DNA of 64,000 nucleotides from Brevibacterium antiquum (GTDB lineage Bacteria > Actinomycetota > Actinomycetes > Actinomycetales > Brevibacteriaceae), in NCBI RefSeq assembly GCF_016107655.1, contig NZ_JABASX010000005.1:290239-354238 (forward strand). The letters run 5' to 3'. The notes beneath the pieces were generated by a model. It had not been told where the DNA came from. It did no database searches and was given only the letters and a program-made list of their open reading frames with translations. Numbering within the stretch: position 1 is the stretch's first letter; each line of letters begins with the position of its first letter. Positions 54,301-63,211 of the stretch are shown here, piece after piece. The position numbers and the translations under genes are program-made.

Positions 54301-55794
54301 ATGACAATCGTCCTCTACATCATCGGGATCGTCCTGTTCCTGATCGGGATCTCAATCTCGATCGGACTCCACGAGCTCGGCCATCTGACACCGGCGAAGA
54401 AGTTCGGAGTCAAGGTCACCCATTACATGGTCGGCTTCGGCCCAACGGTCTTCTCCTTCCGCCGCGGCGAGACGGAATACGGCATCAAGGCACTTCCTCT
54501 GGGCGGATTCATCGCCATGCCGGGAATGTACCCTCCGCTCAAGGCGACGACGCGCCGGGCCGGCTCGACCTCCGGCGGTGCTGCCCAGCACGCTGACGAC
54601 GCGCTCGGCGATGACCACCTCGGCGATGGTGCGGTTGAGGGAACCGCCGACACCGACCTCGCCACCGATGTTCCCAGCCGACCGCGGAGGCAGCGGCGCG
54701 GGCGCCTGTTCGAGAACACGATGGCCGATGCCCGGGACTACTCGAACCAGGAGATCGAACCGGGGGAGGAGCACCGGACCTTCTACGCCCTGAACGTGCC
54801 CAAACGGCTCGTCGTGATGTTCGCAGGCCCCCTGGTCAACCTCGTTCTCGGGATCATCATCATGGCGATCTCACTTATCGGCATCGGGATCATGACCCCG
54901 ACGACCACGGTGCAGACCGTCGTCGAATGCGCGGTTCCCGCCTCTGAAGCAGCGGAGCGTCCCGCGGACCAGAAGAAGAGCTGTCAGGACGATGATCGGC
55001 TCACCCCCGCATGGGAAGCCGGAATCAAACCAGGCGATGACATCACCTCTGTCGCCGGCGTCTCCACCGACAGCTGGGACGAACTCTCCAGCGTTATCAA
55101 GGACCATGCCGGCCAGCGGGTCGACGTGGAGTTCACCCGCGATGGTCGCACTCAGAACGTCAACGTCCCGATCATCGCCCATGAGCAGGCCCGTGTCGAT
55201 GACAGCGGACAGCCCGTGATGAACGCCGACGGCACACCGCAGACCGTGACCGAGGGATTCTTCGGCGTCGGTCCCGTCCAAGAGCGTCAGGCGCTGCCGC
55301 TGAACGAGTTCCCCGGTGCAGTCTGGGATCAGGTCAGCGGCGTCTTCCACGCCATCGTGACCCTGCCGGTCAAGCTCGTCGACATCGCCGAGGTGGCCAC
55401 CGGTTCGAAGGAACGTGACGCCGAGGGTCTGGTCGGGATGGTCGGAGTCGGCCGGATAGCCGGCGAGATCGTATCGACGGACCAGCTCCAGATCGTCGAC
55501 AAAGCCCAGGTGGGGCTGGGCATGTTGGGATCACTCAACATCTTCCTGTTCGCCTTCAACATGATTCCGCTGCTGCCGCTCGACGGCGGACACATCGCAG
55601 TGGGCCTCTACGAGGGCGCCCGCCGGCAGATCAACAAGATCCGTGGGCGCGGCAAGATCGGCCCCTTCGACACGGCCCGGCTGCTGCCTCTGACCTACGT
55701 CGTCATCGGTCTGATGCTGTGCATGACGGCGCTGCTCGTCTACGTCGACCTCGTCAAACCCGTCACGCTCGACGCGATCTTCAACTCCGGGTAG
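54301..55794 (+). CDS. site-2 intramembrane protease, Rip1/RseP-type (M50)
   Basis: Zinc metalloprotease that cuts anti-sigma factors or other membrane proteins. The 497-residue protein has HELGH at residues 24-28 in helix 1, a PDZ domain (about 225-285, starting LTPAWEAGIKPGDDI) and the NMIPLLPLDGGHI motif near 420. A hydrophilic insert at about 80-155, rich in Gly, Asp and Arg, lies in the loop after the beta-hairpin and is not present in mycobacterial Rip1. It starts one base after dxr. Order dxr-rip1-ispG-GNAT is the same as in M. tuberculosis. Confidence 0.93.
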   Translation: MTIVLYIIGIVLFLIGISISIGLHELGHLTPAKKFGVKVTHYMVGFGPTVFSFRRGETEYGIKALPLGGFIAMPGMYPPLKATTRRAGSTSGGAAQHADDALGDDHLGDGAVEGTADTDLATDVPSRPRRQRRGRLFENTMADARDYSNQEIEPGEEHRTFYALNVPKRLVVMFAGPLVNLVLGIIIMAISLIGIGIMTPTTTVQTVVECAVPASEAAERPADQKKSCQDDDRLTPAWEAGIKPGDDITSVAGVSTDSWDELSSVIKDHAGQRVDVEFTRDGRTQNVNVPIIAHEQARVDDSGQPVMNADGTPQTVTEGFFGVGPVQERQALPLNEFPGAVWDQVSGVFHAIVTLPVKLVDIAEVATGSKERDAEGLVGMVGVGRIAGEIVSTDQLQIVDKAQVGLGMLGSLNIFLFAFNMIPLLPLDGGHIAVGLYEGARRQINKIRGRGKIGPFDTARLLPLTYVVIGLMLCMTALLVYVDLVKPVTLDAIFNSG

Positions 55795-55815
55795 GCAGGC
55801 TCCGGAGAGGCACCC

Positions 55816-57246
55816 TCAGCTGCTCAGCGAGATCGTCTGCACCTCGCCGAGGTGGTCCAAGCTCACCGTGATCGTCGCCGTCGTGATCGTCGCAATCGTG
55901 TTCGCCGAGTCGGTTTCTCCTCCGGTCCGCGAGTCAGAAACAGTCACGGTCCCCTTCAGCGGAGTCGTCATGGTGACATCGTCAGGTGTGAAGGGCTGAG
56001 TCAGCTGCAGCTCGTGTCTCCACGCGTCGAATCGTTCACGGCGTTCGGCACGGGGCTCGTCGAGGTCCATGTTGACGGTGAAGAGTTCGTCGGCGACGCT
56101 CTCGTCGAAGTCGATGACCAGGTTCGCTGCCCGCAGCACGGTCGCGGACTGTTCGGGTGCGACGAGGTGGTGAGGCGCCGGCACCGAGGTGGATGTGCGT
56201 GTCAGCCGCAGACCGGGATCGCCCGTGGCCGCGGCCCAGCCGGCGTCGACGGCGTCTCTGACGGTGCTTTCGGCCGGGTAGTACGTCGTATTGCCCAACA
56301 CGACGATGCTCAGGCCCAGGTCTGGGAGCCAGCGCATGTGCGAGCCGTACCCGGGGTAGCCGCCGGAATGGCAGACGACGCGACCGAAGCGGGAGTCGAG
56401 ACGGGGCTGCAGGCCGAAGCCGTAGTTGACGGATTCGATATGGTGCTCGCTTCTCTGCACCTCGACGAGTCGATGCGACTGCTGGTTGTCCGTGAGGATC
56501 CGCGGCAGTGCTCCCGGCGCATAGGCGTCGAGGTCGTCCAGGGCGTCCATATGGGCATTCATCCAAGTGCCGATGTCGTTGACCGTGGAGATGGCTCCGC
56601 CGATCGGAGAGAAGACGCCTGGGCCGGTGAGTTCGGCCGGGTGGCCTTCGCCGTTGCGGTCGATGCGGATGCCGGGCATCAGGTCTGGGAAATCGGCGAC
56701 GTCGAAACCGGTGCGACTGAGACCGAAAGGATGCAGCACCTCGGCGGTGACGAATTCGATGAACGACTTCCCGGTCAAGGATTCCGTGACGAGCCCGAGG
56801 AGTGCGTAGCCGAGGTTGGAGTACTCGTATCCGGTATCGGCTGGGGCGATGGGGATGGCTCCGCGCTTGATGTAGTCGATGAGTTCGGTGCGCGTCATCG
56901 CCTCCACCCGATCGGCCCAAGGGTCGTCCTTCGTGAACCCGGTGCCCATCGTCAGCGCCTGTCGGCAGGTGCGGTCGGCAATCGAAGTGCCTGTGAGTTC
57001 GGGGATGATCCGGTCCAGCGGGCTGTCAAGATCCAGACCATCGGCGGCGAGGAGACCGATGGCGGCGGCCGTGAAGGACTTCGTCATCGACGCGATCCGG
57101 TACGGAACGTCGCCATTGGCAGCTGTCCCCGTCTCGCCTCGGCGAAAGACACCCCAGGCGAGTGTTCCGCCCTGCTCTGCGAGGGCATCGGCTGCAGTCT
57201 CGAGGCGACCGACGATGGCCTGGACATCGGGGTGGGTGAACGGCAT
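55816..57246 (-). CDS. beta-lactamase-family serine hydrolase
   Basis: A 476-residue class C-like serine hydrolase. The Ser-x-x-Lys motif is SMTK (near residue 54), the Tyr-x-Asn motif is YSN (EYSNLGYALLG, near 142) and the third motif is HSGG (CHSGGYPGYG, near 295). ATG 57246 is chosen for a GAGGAG site five to six bases upstream. No signal peptide is seen, so a cytoplasmic peptidase or esterase is likelier than a beta-lactamase. It interrupts the rip1-ispG pair on the opposite strand, 21 bases from the rip1 stop. The extra C-terminal 120-residue domain is unassigned. Confidence 0.85.
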   Translation of the reverse strand: MPFTHPDVQAIVGRLETAADALAEQGGTLAWGVFRRGETGTAANGDVPYRIASMTKSFTAAAIGLLAADGLDLDSPLDRIIPELTGTSIADRTCRQALTMGTGFTKDDPWADRVEAMTRTELIDYIKRGAIPIAPADTGYEYSNLGYALLGLVTESLTGKSFIEFVTAEVLHPFGLSRTGFDVADFPDLMPGIRIDRNGEGHPAELTGPGVFSPIGGAISTVNDIGTWMNAHMDALDDLDAYAPGALPRILTDNQQSHRLVEVQRSEHHIESVNYGFGLQPRLDSRFGRVVCHSGGYPGYGSHMRWLPDLGLSIVVLGNTTYYPAESTVRDAVDAGWAAATGDPGLRLTRTSTSVPAPHHLVAPEQSATVLRAANLVIDFDESVADELFTVNMDLDEPRAERRERFDAWRHELQLTQPFTPDDVTMTTPLKGTVTVSDSRTGGETDSANTIATITTATITVSLDHLGEVQTISLSS

Positions 57247-57447
57247 TGAAGCTCCTCGGCTCACAGACATCTCCTCTGCTCGGATCTTCTGATCGGACGG
57301 CAAGTTTCCTTCACAATACCTGCGAAAGGATGCTGTGGTGAGCGATCACACCGTGGTCGAGGAGCCCGGACACGGTTTGACGTCCTACAATATGAATGAC
57401 TCGAACGATCAGTCTGGTCACTAGTCGTCAATGAAGGGATTGTCTTC

Positions 57448-58596
57448 GTGACATCGGTCAACCTCGGAATGCCTGCCCCACCACCTCCTGTGCTCTCGCC
57501 GCGACGGAAGACGAGACAGATCCAGGTCGGAAAGGTCGGCGTCGGTTCCGATTTCCCTGTCAGCGTCCAGTCGATGACGACGACTCAGACCACAGACATC
57601 AACGCCACTCTGCAGCAGATCGCCGAGCTCACAGCCTCGGGCTGTGACATCGTGCGTGTGGCCTGCCCGTCGCCCGATGATGCTGCGGCGCTGCCGGCGA
57701 TCGCGCAGAAGTCGCAGATTCCGGTCATCGCCGACATCCACTTCCAGCCGAAGTACGTCTACGCCGCGATTGACGCCGGTTGCGCCGCTGTGCGTGTCAA
57801 CCCCGGCAACATCCGCAAGTTCGACGACCAGGTCAAGGAGATCGCGAAGGCGGCAAGTGACGCCGGAACCTCGATCCGGATCGGTGTCAATGCCGGATCG
57901 TTGGACAAGCGGATCATGGAGAAGTACGGCAAGGCCACTCCGGAGGCGCTCGTCGAGTCCGCCGTGTGGGAGGCATCGCTGTTCGAAGAGCACGACTTCC
58001 ACGACTTCAAGATCTCCGTCAAGCACAACGACCCTGTGGTCATGGTTCGGGCATACGAGATGCTCGCTGAGCGCGGCGACTGGCCCCTGCACCTGGGCGT
58101 GACCGAGGCCGGGCCCGCCTTCCAGGGCACGATCAAATCCGCCACCGCCTTCGGCACACTGCTGTCGCAGGGCATCGGCGACACGATCCGCGTCTCCCTC
58201 TCGGCCCCTCCCGTGGAGGAGATCAAGGTCGGCAACCAGATCCTGGAGAGTCTCAACCTCAAACCTCGCAAACTCGAAATCGTCTCGTGCCCGTCCTGTG
58301 GACGTGCCCAGGTCGACGTGTACTCGTTGGCGGACAAGGTCACAGCTGGACTTGAAGGTATGGAAGTTCCTCTGCGAGTCGCTGTCATGGGCTGCGTCGT
58401 CAACGGTCCCGGTGAGGCGCGCGAAGCCGACCTCGGTGTGGCCAGCGGCAACGGCAAGGGCCAGATCTTCGTCAAGGGTGAGGTCATCAAGACCGTGCCC
58501 GAGGCCCTGATCGTCGAGACCCTCATCGAAGAGGCCAATCGCATCGCAGCGGAGTCCGACGCCCCGTCCGGATCTCCCGACGTCGTCGTCGGCTGA
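57448..58596 (+). CDS. ispG: 4-hydroxy-3-methylbut-2-en-1-yl diphosphate synthase (flavodoxin type)
   Basis: Iron-sulfur enzyme of the MEP pathway. The 382-residue protein has [20 protein letters not shown] (near 39). Iron-sulfur ligands are in the C-terminal part: CPSCGR (near 281) and [17 protein letters not shown] (near 315). GTG start. A -10-like TACAAT lies at 57386-57391. Confidence 0.97.
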   Translation: MTSVNLGMPAPPPPVLSPRRKTRQIQVGKVGVGSDFPVSVQSMTTTQTTDINATLQQIAELTASGCDIVRVACPSPDDAAALPAIAQKSQIPVIADIHFQPKYVYAAIDAGCAAVRVNPGNIRKFDDQVKEIAKAASDAGTSIRIGVNAGSLDKRIMEKYGKATPEALVESAVWEASLFEEHDFHDFKISVKHNDPVVMVRAYEMLAERGDWPLHLGVTEAGPAFQGTIKSATAFGTLLSQGIGDTIRVSLSAPPVEEIKVGNQILESLNLKPRKLEIVSCPSCGRAQVDVYSLADKVTAGLEGMEVPLRVAVMGCVVNGPGEAREADLGVASGNGKGQIFVKGEVIKTVPEALIVETLIEEANRIAAESDAPSGSPDVVVG

Positions 58597-58655
58597 TACC
58601 CGACCCGTTCGGAAAACTGCCCGGTGTGTGAGGATCAGAACAAGGAGGCTCTCCC

Positions 58656-59534
58656 GTGCTGAGAGTCACTCGTCTGGGACATCAGCACACCGGTTGGCTC
58701 AAGAGTCTGCTCGCGCTCAACCCGTGTGAGAACGTCTACCTCATCGCGCTGCTCGAAGTCACGGGTACAGCGCAGATGGGCTCACCCGCCGGTTCCCTGC
58801 TGGGTGTCTTCGATGGCGACCGGCCGGTGGCAGCCTACTGGGTGGGCGGCAACATCATTCCCGTGGCTGCGACCCCAGGAACGAATCAGGCATTGGCGCA
58901 GAAGCTCAATGCCGATGGGCGCTACTCCTGCTCCCTCATCGGTTCCCGTGAGATCATCCTCGATCTGCACAGCCGCCTGAACTGGGGACGCCCCCGCGGC
59001 ATCCGTGACCGGCAGCCGCTGTTGGCGATCAGCTCAGACCCCTTGATCGAACCCGACGAGGCGGTGCGACTGGTCACGGTGGAACAGCTGCCCGCGGTGT
59101 TCTCAGCCAGTGTCGACATGTTCACCAACGAGGTGGGCTTCTCTCCGATCGAAGGCGGCCAGTCAAGCTATCTGGCTCGCGTCCGCAACATCATCAGGGG
59201 TAAGAACTGCTTTGCCCGCATCTCGGACACACTGCCCCAAGGTGGCCCGGTGCGACGCTGGCCCGCGACGGACCAGCCCGAGCAGGTGCTGTTCAAAGCA
59301 GACATCGGCATCCGGGCACCGCGCATCGTTCAGGTTCAGGGCGTCTGGGTCCATCCCGACGTGCGGCAGCAGGGTCTGGGTGCTGCAGGAATGGCGGCAG
59401 TCGTGGCGCAGACCAGGGCGGCCGGGCACTCCACTGTGAGCCTCTACGCCAATGATTACAACGAGGTGGCCCTGCGCATGTACACACGGGTCGGCTTCGA
59501 ACAGGTCGGCACCTTCGCCACGATCATGTACTGA
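58656..59534 (+). CDS. GNAT-family N-acetyltransferase with DUF4081 N-domain
   Basis: A 292-residue cytosolic acetyltransferase. The C-terminal GNAT domain has VQGVWVHPDVRQQGLGAAGM, the acetyl-CoA pocket (near residue 225), and YANDYNEVALRMYTRVGFE. The N-terminal 150 residues match the DUF4081-type partner domain. Strong AAGGAGG site seven bases before GTG. The gene follows ispG as in mycobacteria (Rv2867c position). Substrate unknown. Confidence 0.9.
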   Translation: MLRVTRLGHQHTGWLKSLLALNPCENVYLIALLEVTGTAQMGSPAGSLLGVFDGDRPVAAYWVGGNIIPVAATPGTNQALAQKLNADGRYSCSLIGSREIILDLHSRLNWGRPRGIRDRQPLLAISSDPLIEPDEAVRLVTVEQLPAVFSASVDMFTNEVGFSPIEGGQSSYLARVRNIIRGKNCFARISDTLPQGGPVRRWPATDQPEQVLFKADIGIRAPRIVQVQGVWVHPDVRQQGLGAAGMAAVVAQTRAAGHSTVSLYANDYNEVALRMYTRVGFEQVGTFATIMY

Positions 59535-59637
59535 CCGGCCGCAGCGACGGCGTCAAGGCGGCCTCCGACCAGCCCCGCACCGGCCACGGACCAGCCCCCG
59601 ACCAGCCTCGGACCAATGACAACGCGTGGCAGAATCT

Positions 59638-59693
59638 CGCGTCGAGAGCAGAGCTTCGCGTCGAGAGCAGAGCTTCGCGTCGAGAGCAGAGCT
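59638..59693. repeat. 19-bp tandem repeat, about three copies
   Basis: Unit CGCGTCGAGAGCAGAGCTT begins at 59638, 59657 and 59676, the last incomplete. It is noncoding, behind the GNAT gene. Confidence 0.85.
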
Positions 59694-59790
59694 CAGAACG
59701 GAGAGCCGACTTCAGGGAGTGTGCTTTCGAGGCTGCGATCGTCTCTCGACGACGTCAGGCGCAGAGACGGCTGAGACGGCAGCGACGGTT

Positions 59791-60207
59791 TCAGGGGTCT
59801 CGGCGGTCTCGGTTCCGAGGCTTGGCCATGTCGCCCAGGAACTTCTCCATCTCCCGGCGGTCCTTCTTCGTCGGTCGACCCAAGCCCTTGTCTCTGCGGG
59901 GGACGAATCCACGCAGAGCAGGATCCGGCGGCGGGGTGAGATCCTCATAGCACTGCACGGCGATCGATGACTGCGGACGTGTGGGTACGAAGCCGGTGAT
60001 CTTCCAGATGAACTCGGTGCTGGCCTTGCGTACGCGCACCTCTTGGCCGATGGAGACCTTCTGCGCTGCCTTGACACGCTGACCCTCGACTTGGACGTGA
60101 CCGCCACGGCAGGCCTGAGTAGCCAGGTTTCGGGTCTTGAACATCCTTGTCGTCCACAGCCACACGTCCACGCGAACGTGCTTGCCGGGTGAGCGGTCAA
60201 TCTCCAC
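59791..60207 (-). CDS. S4-domain RNA-binding protein, Hsp15-like
   Basis: A 138-residue protein. The S4 domain spans about residues 10-75: RVDVWLWTTRMFKTRNLATQ, then ACRGGHVQVEGQRVKAAQKV. A basic C-terminal tail ends in KDRREMEKFLGDMAKPRNRD. Similar proteins bind stalled 50S subunits carrying peptidyl-tRNA. The GTG start has GGAGG six bases upstream. A 9-bp tandem repeat lies directly in front of that site. Confidence 0.85.
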   Translation of the reverse strand: MEIDRSPGKHVRVDVWLWTTRMFKTRNLATQACRGGHVQVEGQRVKAAQKVSIGQEVRVRKASTEFIWKITGFVPTRPQSSIAVQCYEDLTPPPDPALRGFVPRRDKGLGRPTKKDRREMEKFLGDMAKPRNRDRRDP

Positions 60208-60219
60208 GGTCAGCCTCCA

Positions 60220-60273
60220 CTACCTCAACTACCTCAACTACCTCAACTACCTCAACTACCTCAACTACCTCAG
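60220..60273. repeat. 9-bp tandem repeat (five perfect copies plus one) upstream of the S4 gene
   Basis: Unit CTACCTCAA on the plus strand, TTGAGGTAG on the coding strand. It begins 13 bases before the S4 gene start, next to the GGAGG ribosome-binding site. The unit length is divisible by three. Confidence 0.9.
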
Positions 60274-60339
60274 TGTCCATCACAGCCGGCCTCCGCTGCG
60301 TCGATGTGCGCCGGCCTCCGCTGCGTATGAGCACCATCC

Positions 60340-61071
60340 TCAGTGCCCACCATCGTCAGCATCGATCCTCGGGCCCACGATGTCTGCATCGCGACGCAGG
60401 GCGATCTCGGCGCGGCGGGTGAATGTCTGCGCGGGGCGGCCGCGTCCCTGGGACACGGCCTGACCGGTGGGTGCCAGCAGCGGCAGCATCGTGCGGCGGA
60501 AGGTGTCTGCCTGCAGGTCCTCTCCCGAGACGATCTCATGCAGCTCACGCAGCTGCCGCAGCGAGAACTCGTCCGGAAGCAGCCCGAACGGGTCGGGCGT
60601 GCGCTCATGCAGCGAACGCAGGCGGTGGACCGCAACTCGGACGATCTCCTGATGTTCGGCGCTGAGCTCACGGACCGAATGCACGGGTGCCAGTTTGCGC
60701 CGGCGCGCGTCCTTAGGGTCGGGCTCGGTCTCCGGGGAACTCGCGTCTCCGAATCCCACATCTCTCGTCGACAGCACATCGAGGTGCGCCACGGAGATCA
60801 CCCACCCGCGATCGTCACGATCGGGCTGGTCGAAGACATGGAGCTGAACTGGGGCGCGATCGATGAGCCGCGCTTTTTCACGCAGGCACCGGGCAACAGC
60901 CTCGGCGAGTCGTTCCTGGGGCCGAAGAATCGACCCCGGCAGCTGCCACGCGCCGTCGCCGGAATGGGTGAGGAGCACGTGCAGGCCACGTCGGGGGACG
61001 GGGCAGAGGACCGCGGTGTCGACCGCGACCGAGGGCCGCGGGAACTGCGTCAGTTGAGTGGAATCAGGCAT
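60340..61071 (-). CDS. NrtR-like NUDIX-family transcriptional regulator
   Basis: A 243-residue protein with an N-terminal Nudix fold and a C-terminal winged helix. The Nudix box is degenerate: GSILRPQERLAEAVARCLRE is followed by KARL, so the second catalytic Glu is Lys; this fits NrtR, whose Nudix domain binds ADP-ribose without cutting it. The winged helix has DTFRRTMLPLL, TGQAVSQGRGRPAQTF. ATG 61071 has GAAGAG upstream. NrtR proteins control NAD synthesis, but no NAD gene is adjacent here. Confidence 0.82.
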   Translation of the reverse strand: MPDSTQLTQFPRPSVAVDTAVLCPVPRRGLHVLLTHSGDGAWQLPGSILRPQERLAEAVARCLREKARLIDRAPVQLHVFDQPDRDDRGWVISVAHLDVLSTRDVGFGDASSPETEPDPKDARRRKLAPVHSVRELSAEHQEIVRVAVHRLRSLHERTPDPFGLLPDEFSLRQLRELHEIVSGEDLQADTFRRTMLPLLAPTGQAVSQGRGRPAQTFTRRAEIALRRDADIVGPRIDADDGGH

Positions 61072-61283
61072 GCTCTTCGTATCGGTCAGCGAGTCGGTCG
61101 GGTCAGCGAATCGGCCTGAATCGCTCAGGCCCTGGTGGACGTGTGTGCCCACCAGTCTAATTCGCTTCCATCACCTGAGAAATCCAGGCCCATCACTCGA
61201 CGAATCGATGGTCGGCTCGCGGCAGAATCGGACTTGCCAGATGACTGTCCTCGGTCGCCGGTCTGATCGGTTCTGCCTCATAA

Positions 61284-61312
61284 TTGCCGTGCGGATACTC
61301 GCGTGCGATAGT
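61284..61312 (+). promoter_or_regulatory. proS promoter
   Basis: TTGCCG at 61284-61289 and GATAGT at 61307-61312, 17 bases apart, about 38 bases before the proS ATG. Confidence 0.6.
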
Positions 61313-61350
61313 GTTCGATCTGAGTCTTGACAAGTTGAGGAGTATCACCC

Positions 61351-63198
61351 ATGGCCCTGCGCATGTCGTCCCTGTTTGTGCGAACCCAGAAGGAGGACCC
61401 GGTCGGAGCCGAGGTCGCCAGCCACAGACTTCTGCACCGTGCGGGATACATCCGCCGATCGGCCCCGGGGATCTACACATGGCTGCCGTTGGGACTGAAG
61501 GTCCTGGGCAAGATCGAAGCCATCGTGCGCGAGGAGATGGCCACAGCCGGATCGCAGGAAGTCCATTTCCCTGGACTGCTGCCCGCCGATCCGTACCGGA
61601 AGTCCGGACGCTGGGAGGCCTTCGGTCCCGATCTGTTCCACCTCAAGGACCGCAGGGACAACGACTACATCCTCGCCCCCACCCACGAAGAGGTCTTCAC
61701 CCTTCTCGTCAAGGATCTCTACTCCTCCTACAAGGACCTCCCGCTCTCGATCTTCCAGGTCCAGACCAAATACCGTGACGAGGCCAGGCCCCGCGCAGGC
61801 CTGCTGCGCGGACGCGAGTTCATCATGAAGGACGCCTACTCCTTCGACATCGACGACGCCGGACTCGACGCCTCCTACGAAGCGATGCGCGTGGCCTACC
61901 TGCGGGCCTTCGCCCGACTCGGCCTGCCCTGCCTGCCGGTCAAGGCCACCCCCGGAGCCATGGGCGGCTCCGGCACCGAGGAGTTCATCTACCCCTCCGA
62001 GGTCGGCGAGGACACCTTCGTCCGCTCACCCGGAGGATACGCCGCCAACGTCGAGGCCGTGACCTCGATCGTGCCCGAGACGATCCCGTATCAGAACTCA
62101 CCCGCCGCTCACGTCGAGGACACCCCTGACACACCTACCATCGAGTCCCTCGTTGATGCCGCAAATGCGAACCACCCCCGCGAAGACCGCGCCTGGACCG
62201 CCGCCGATACGCTCAAGAACGTCGTCTGCGCCGTCACCCACCCCGACGGCACCCGCGAGATCATCGTCATCGGCCTGCCCGGCGATCGTGATGTCGACCT
62301 CGACCGCGCCGCCGGCACAGGAATGCTCGGCAACGGCGAAGTCGACCTCGAAGCCGCCACCGCCGAAGACCTCGCCGCCCACCCGGAACTCGTCAAGGGC
62401 TACATCGGACCGGGCCTCAACCTCGACAACCAGCTCCTCGGTCTCGAGGGTACCTCGAAGCTCCGTTTCCTCCTCGACCCCCGAGTCGTCGAGGGCACCC
62501 GCTGGATCACCGGCGCCAACGAGCCCGGCCGGCACGTCTTCGACCTCGTCGCCGGACGCGACTTCATCGCCGACGGCACCATCGAATCCGCCGAGGTGGT
62601 CCTCGGCGACCCCGCACCCGACGGTTCGGGACCGCTCGAGCTGGCACGCGGCGTCGAGATCGGTCAGATCTTCAAGCTCGGCCGCAAGTACGCCGAGGCC
62701 CTCGACCTCAAGGTCCTCGACCAGAACGGCAAGGCCACGACCGTGACCATGGGCTCCTACGGCCTCGGCGTCACCCGTGTCATGGCCTGCATCGCGGAGG
62801 AATATCACAGCGAATCCGGTCTCCTCTGGCCCCAGCACCTGGCCCCGGCCGATGTGCACATCATCGCGGCAGGCAAGGGCGAGGAGATCGCCGAGGCAGC
62901 CGAGACGATGACCGCCGAACTGGAAGCCGAAGGCATCACCGTCCTCCTCGACGACCGCAACAAGGTCTCACCCGGCTTCAAGTTCGCCGACGCCGAACTC
63001 ATCGGCATCCCGACCGTGATCGTCGTGGGGCGCGGACTGGCCGAGGGCAAGGTCGAGGTCCGCGATCGACTGGCCGATGAGAAGTCAGAACAGCCCGTCG
63101 CCGAGGTGGTCGCGGCCACCGTGGCCACGGTCCGCGCCGCCTACGCCAAGGCCGATGCCGCGGCAGACGAGGCGCTCTCCGAAACCTCCGCACGTTGA
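61351..63198 (+). CDS. proS: prolyl-tRNA synthetase
   Basis: Class II synthetase, bacterial type with an inserted editing domain. The 615-residue protein has motif 1 around [15 protein letters not shown] (near 40), motif 2 [20 protein letters not shown] (near 146) and motif 3 with [16 protein letters not shown] (near 470). The editing (INS) domain spans about 230-400, and an anticodon-binding domain ends the protein. ATG 61351 has GAGGAG eight bases before it. Confidence 0.97.
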   Translation: MALRMSSLFVRTQKEDPVGAEVASHRLLHRAGYIRRSAPGIYTWLPLGLKVLGKIEAIVREEMATAGSQEVHFPGLLPADPYRKSGRWEAFGPDLFHLKDRRDNDYILAPTHEEVFTLLVKDLYSSYKDLPLSIFQVQTKYRDEARPRAGLLRGREFIMKDAYSFDIDDAGLDASYEAMRVAYLRAFARLGLPCLPVKATPGAMGGSGTEEFIYPSEVGEDTFVRSPGGYAANVEAVTSIVPETIPYQNSPAAHVEDTPDTPTIESLVDAANANHPREDRAWTAADTLKNVVCAVTHPDGTREIIVIGLPGDRDVDLDRAAGTGMLGNGEVDLEAATAEDLAAHPELVKGYIGPGLNLDNQLLGLEGTSKLRFLLDPRVVEGTRWITGANEPGRHVFDLVAGRDFIADGTIESAEVVLGDPAPDGSGPLELARGVEIGQIFKLGRKYAEALDLKVLDQNGKATTVTMGSYGLGVTRVMACIAEEYHSESGLLWPQHLAPADVHIIAAGKGEEIAEAAETMTAELEAEGITVLLDDRNKVSPGFKFADAELIGIPTVIVVGRGLAEGKVEVRDRLADEKSEQPVAEVVAATVATVRAAYAKADAAADEALSETSAR

Positions 63199-63211
63199 AC
63201 CGACGCAGGTG

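Noticed and set aside
60220..60273. Coding repeat (Tyr-Leu-Asn units) in a plus-strand frame
   Set aside because: The frame has no start support and runs antisense to the S4 and NrtR-like genes.
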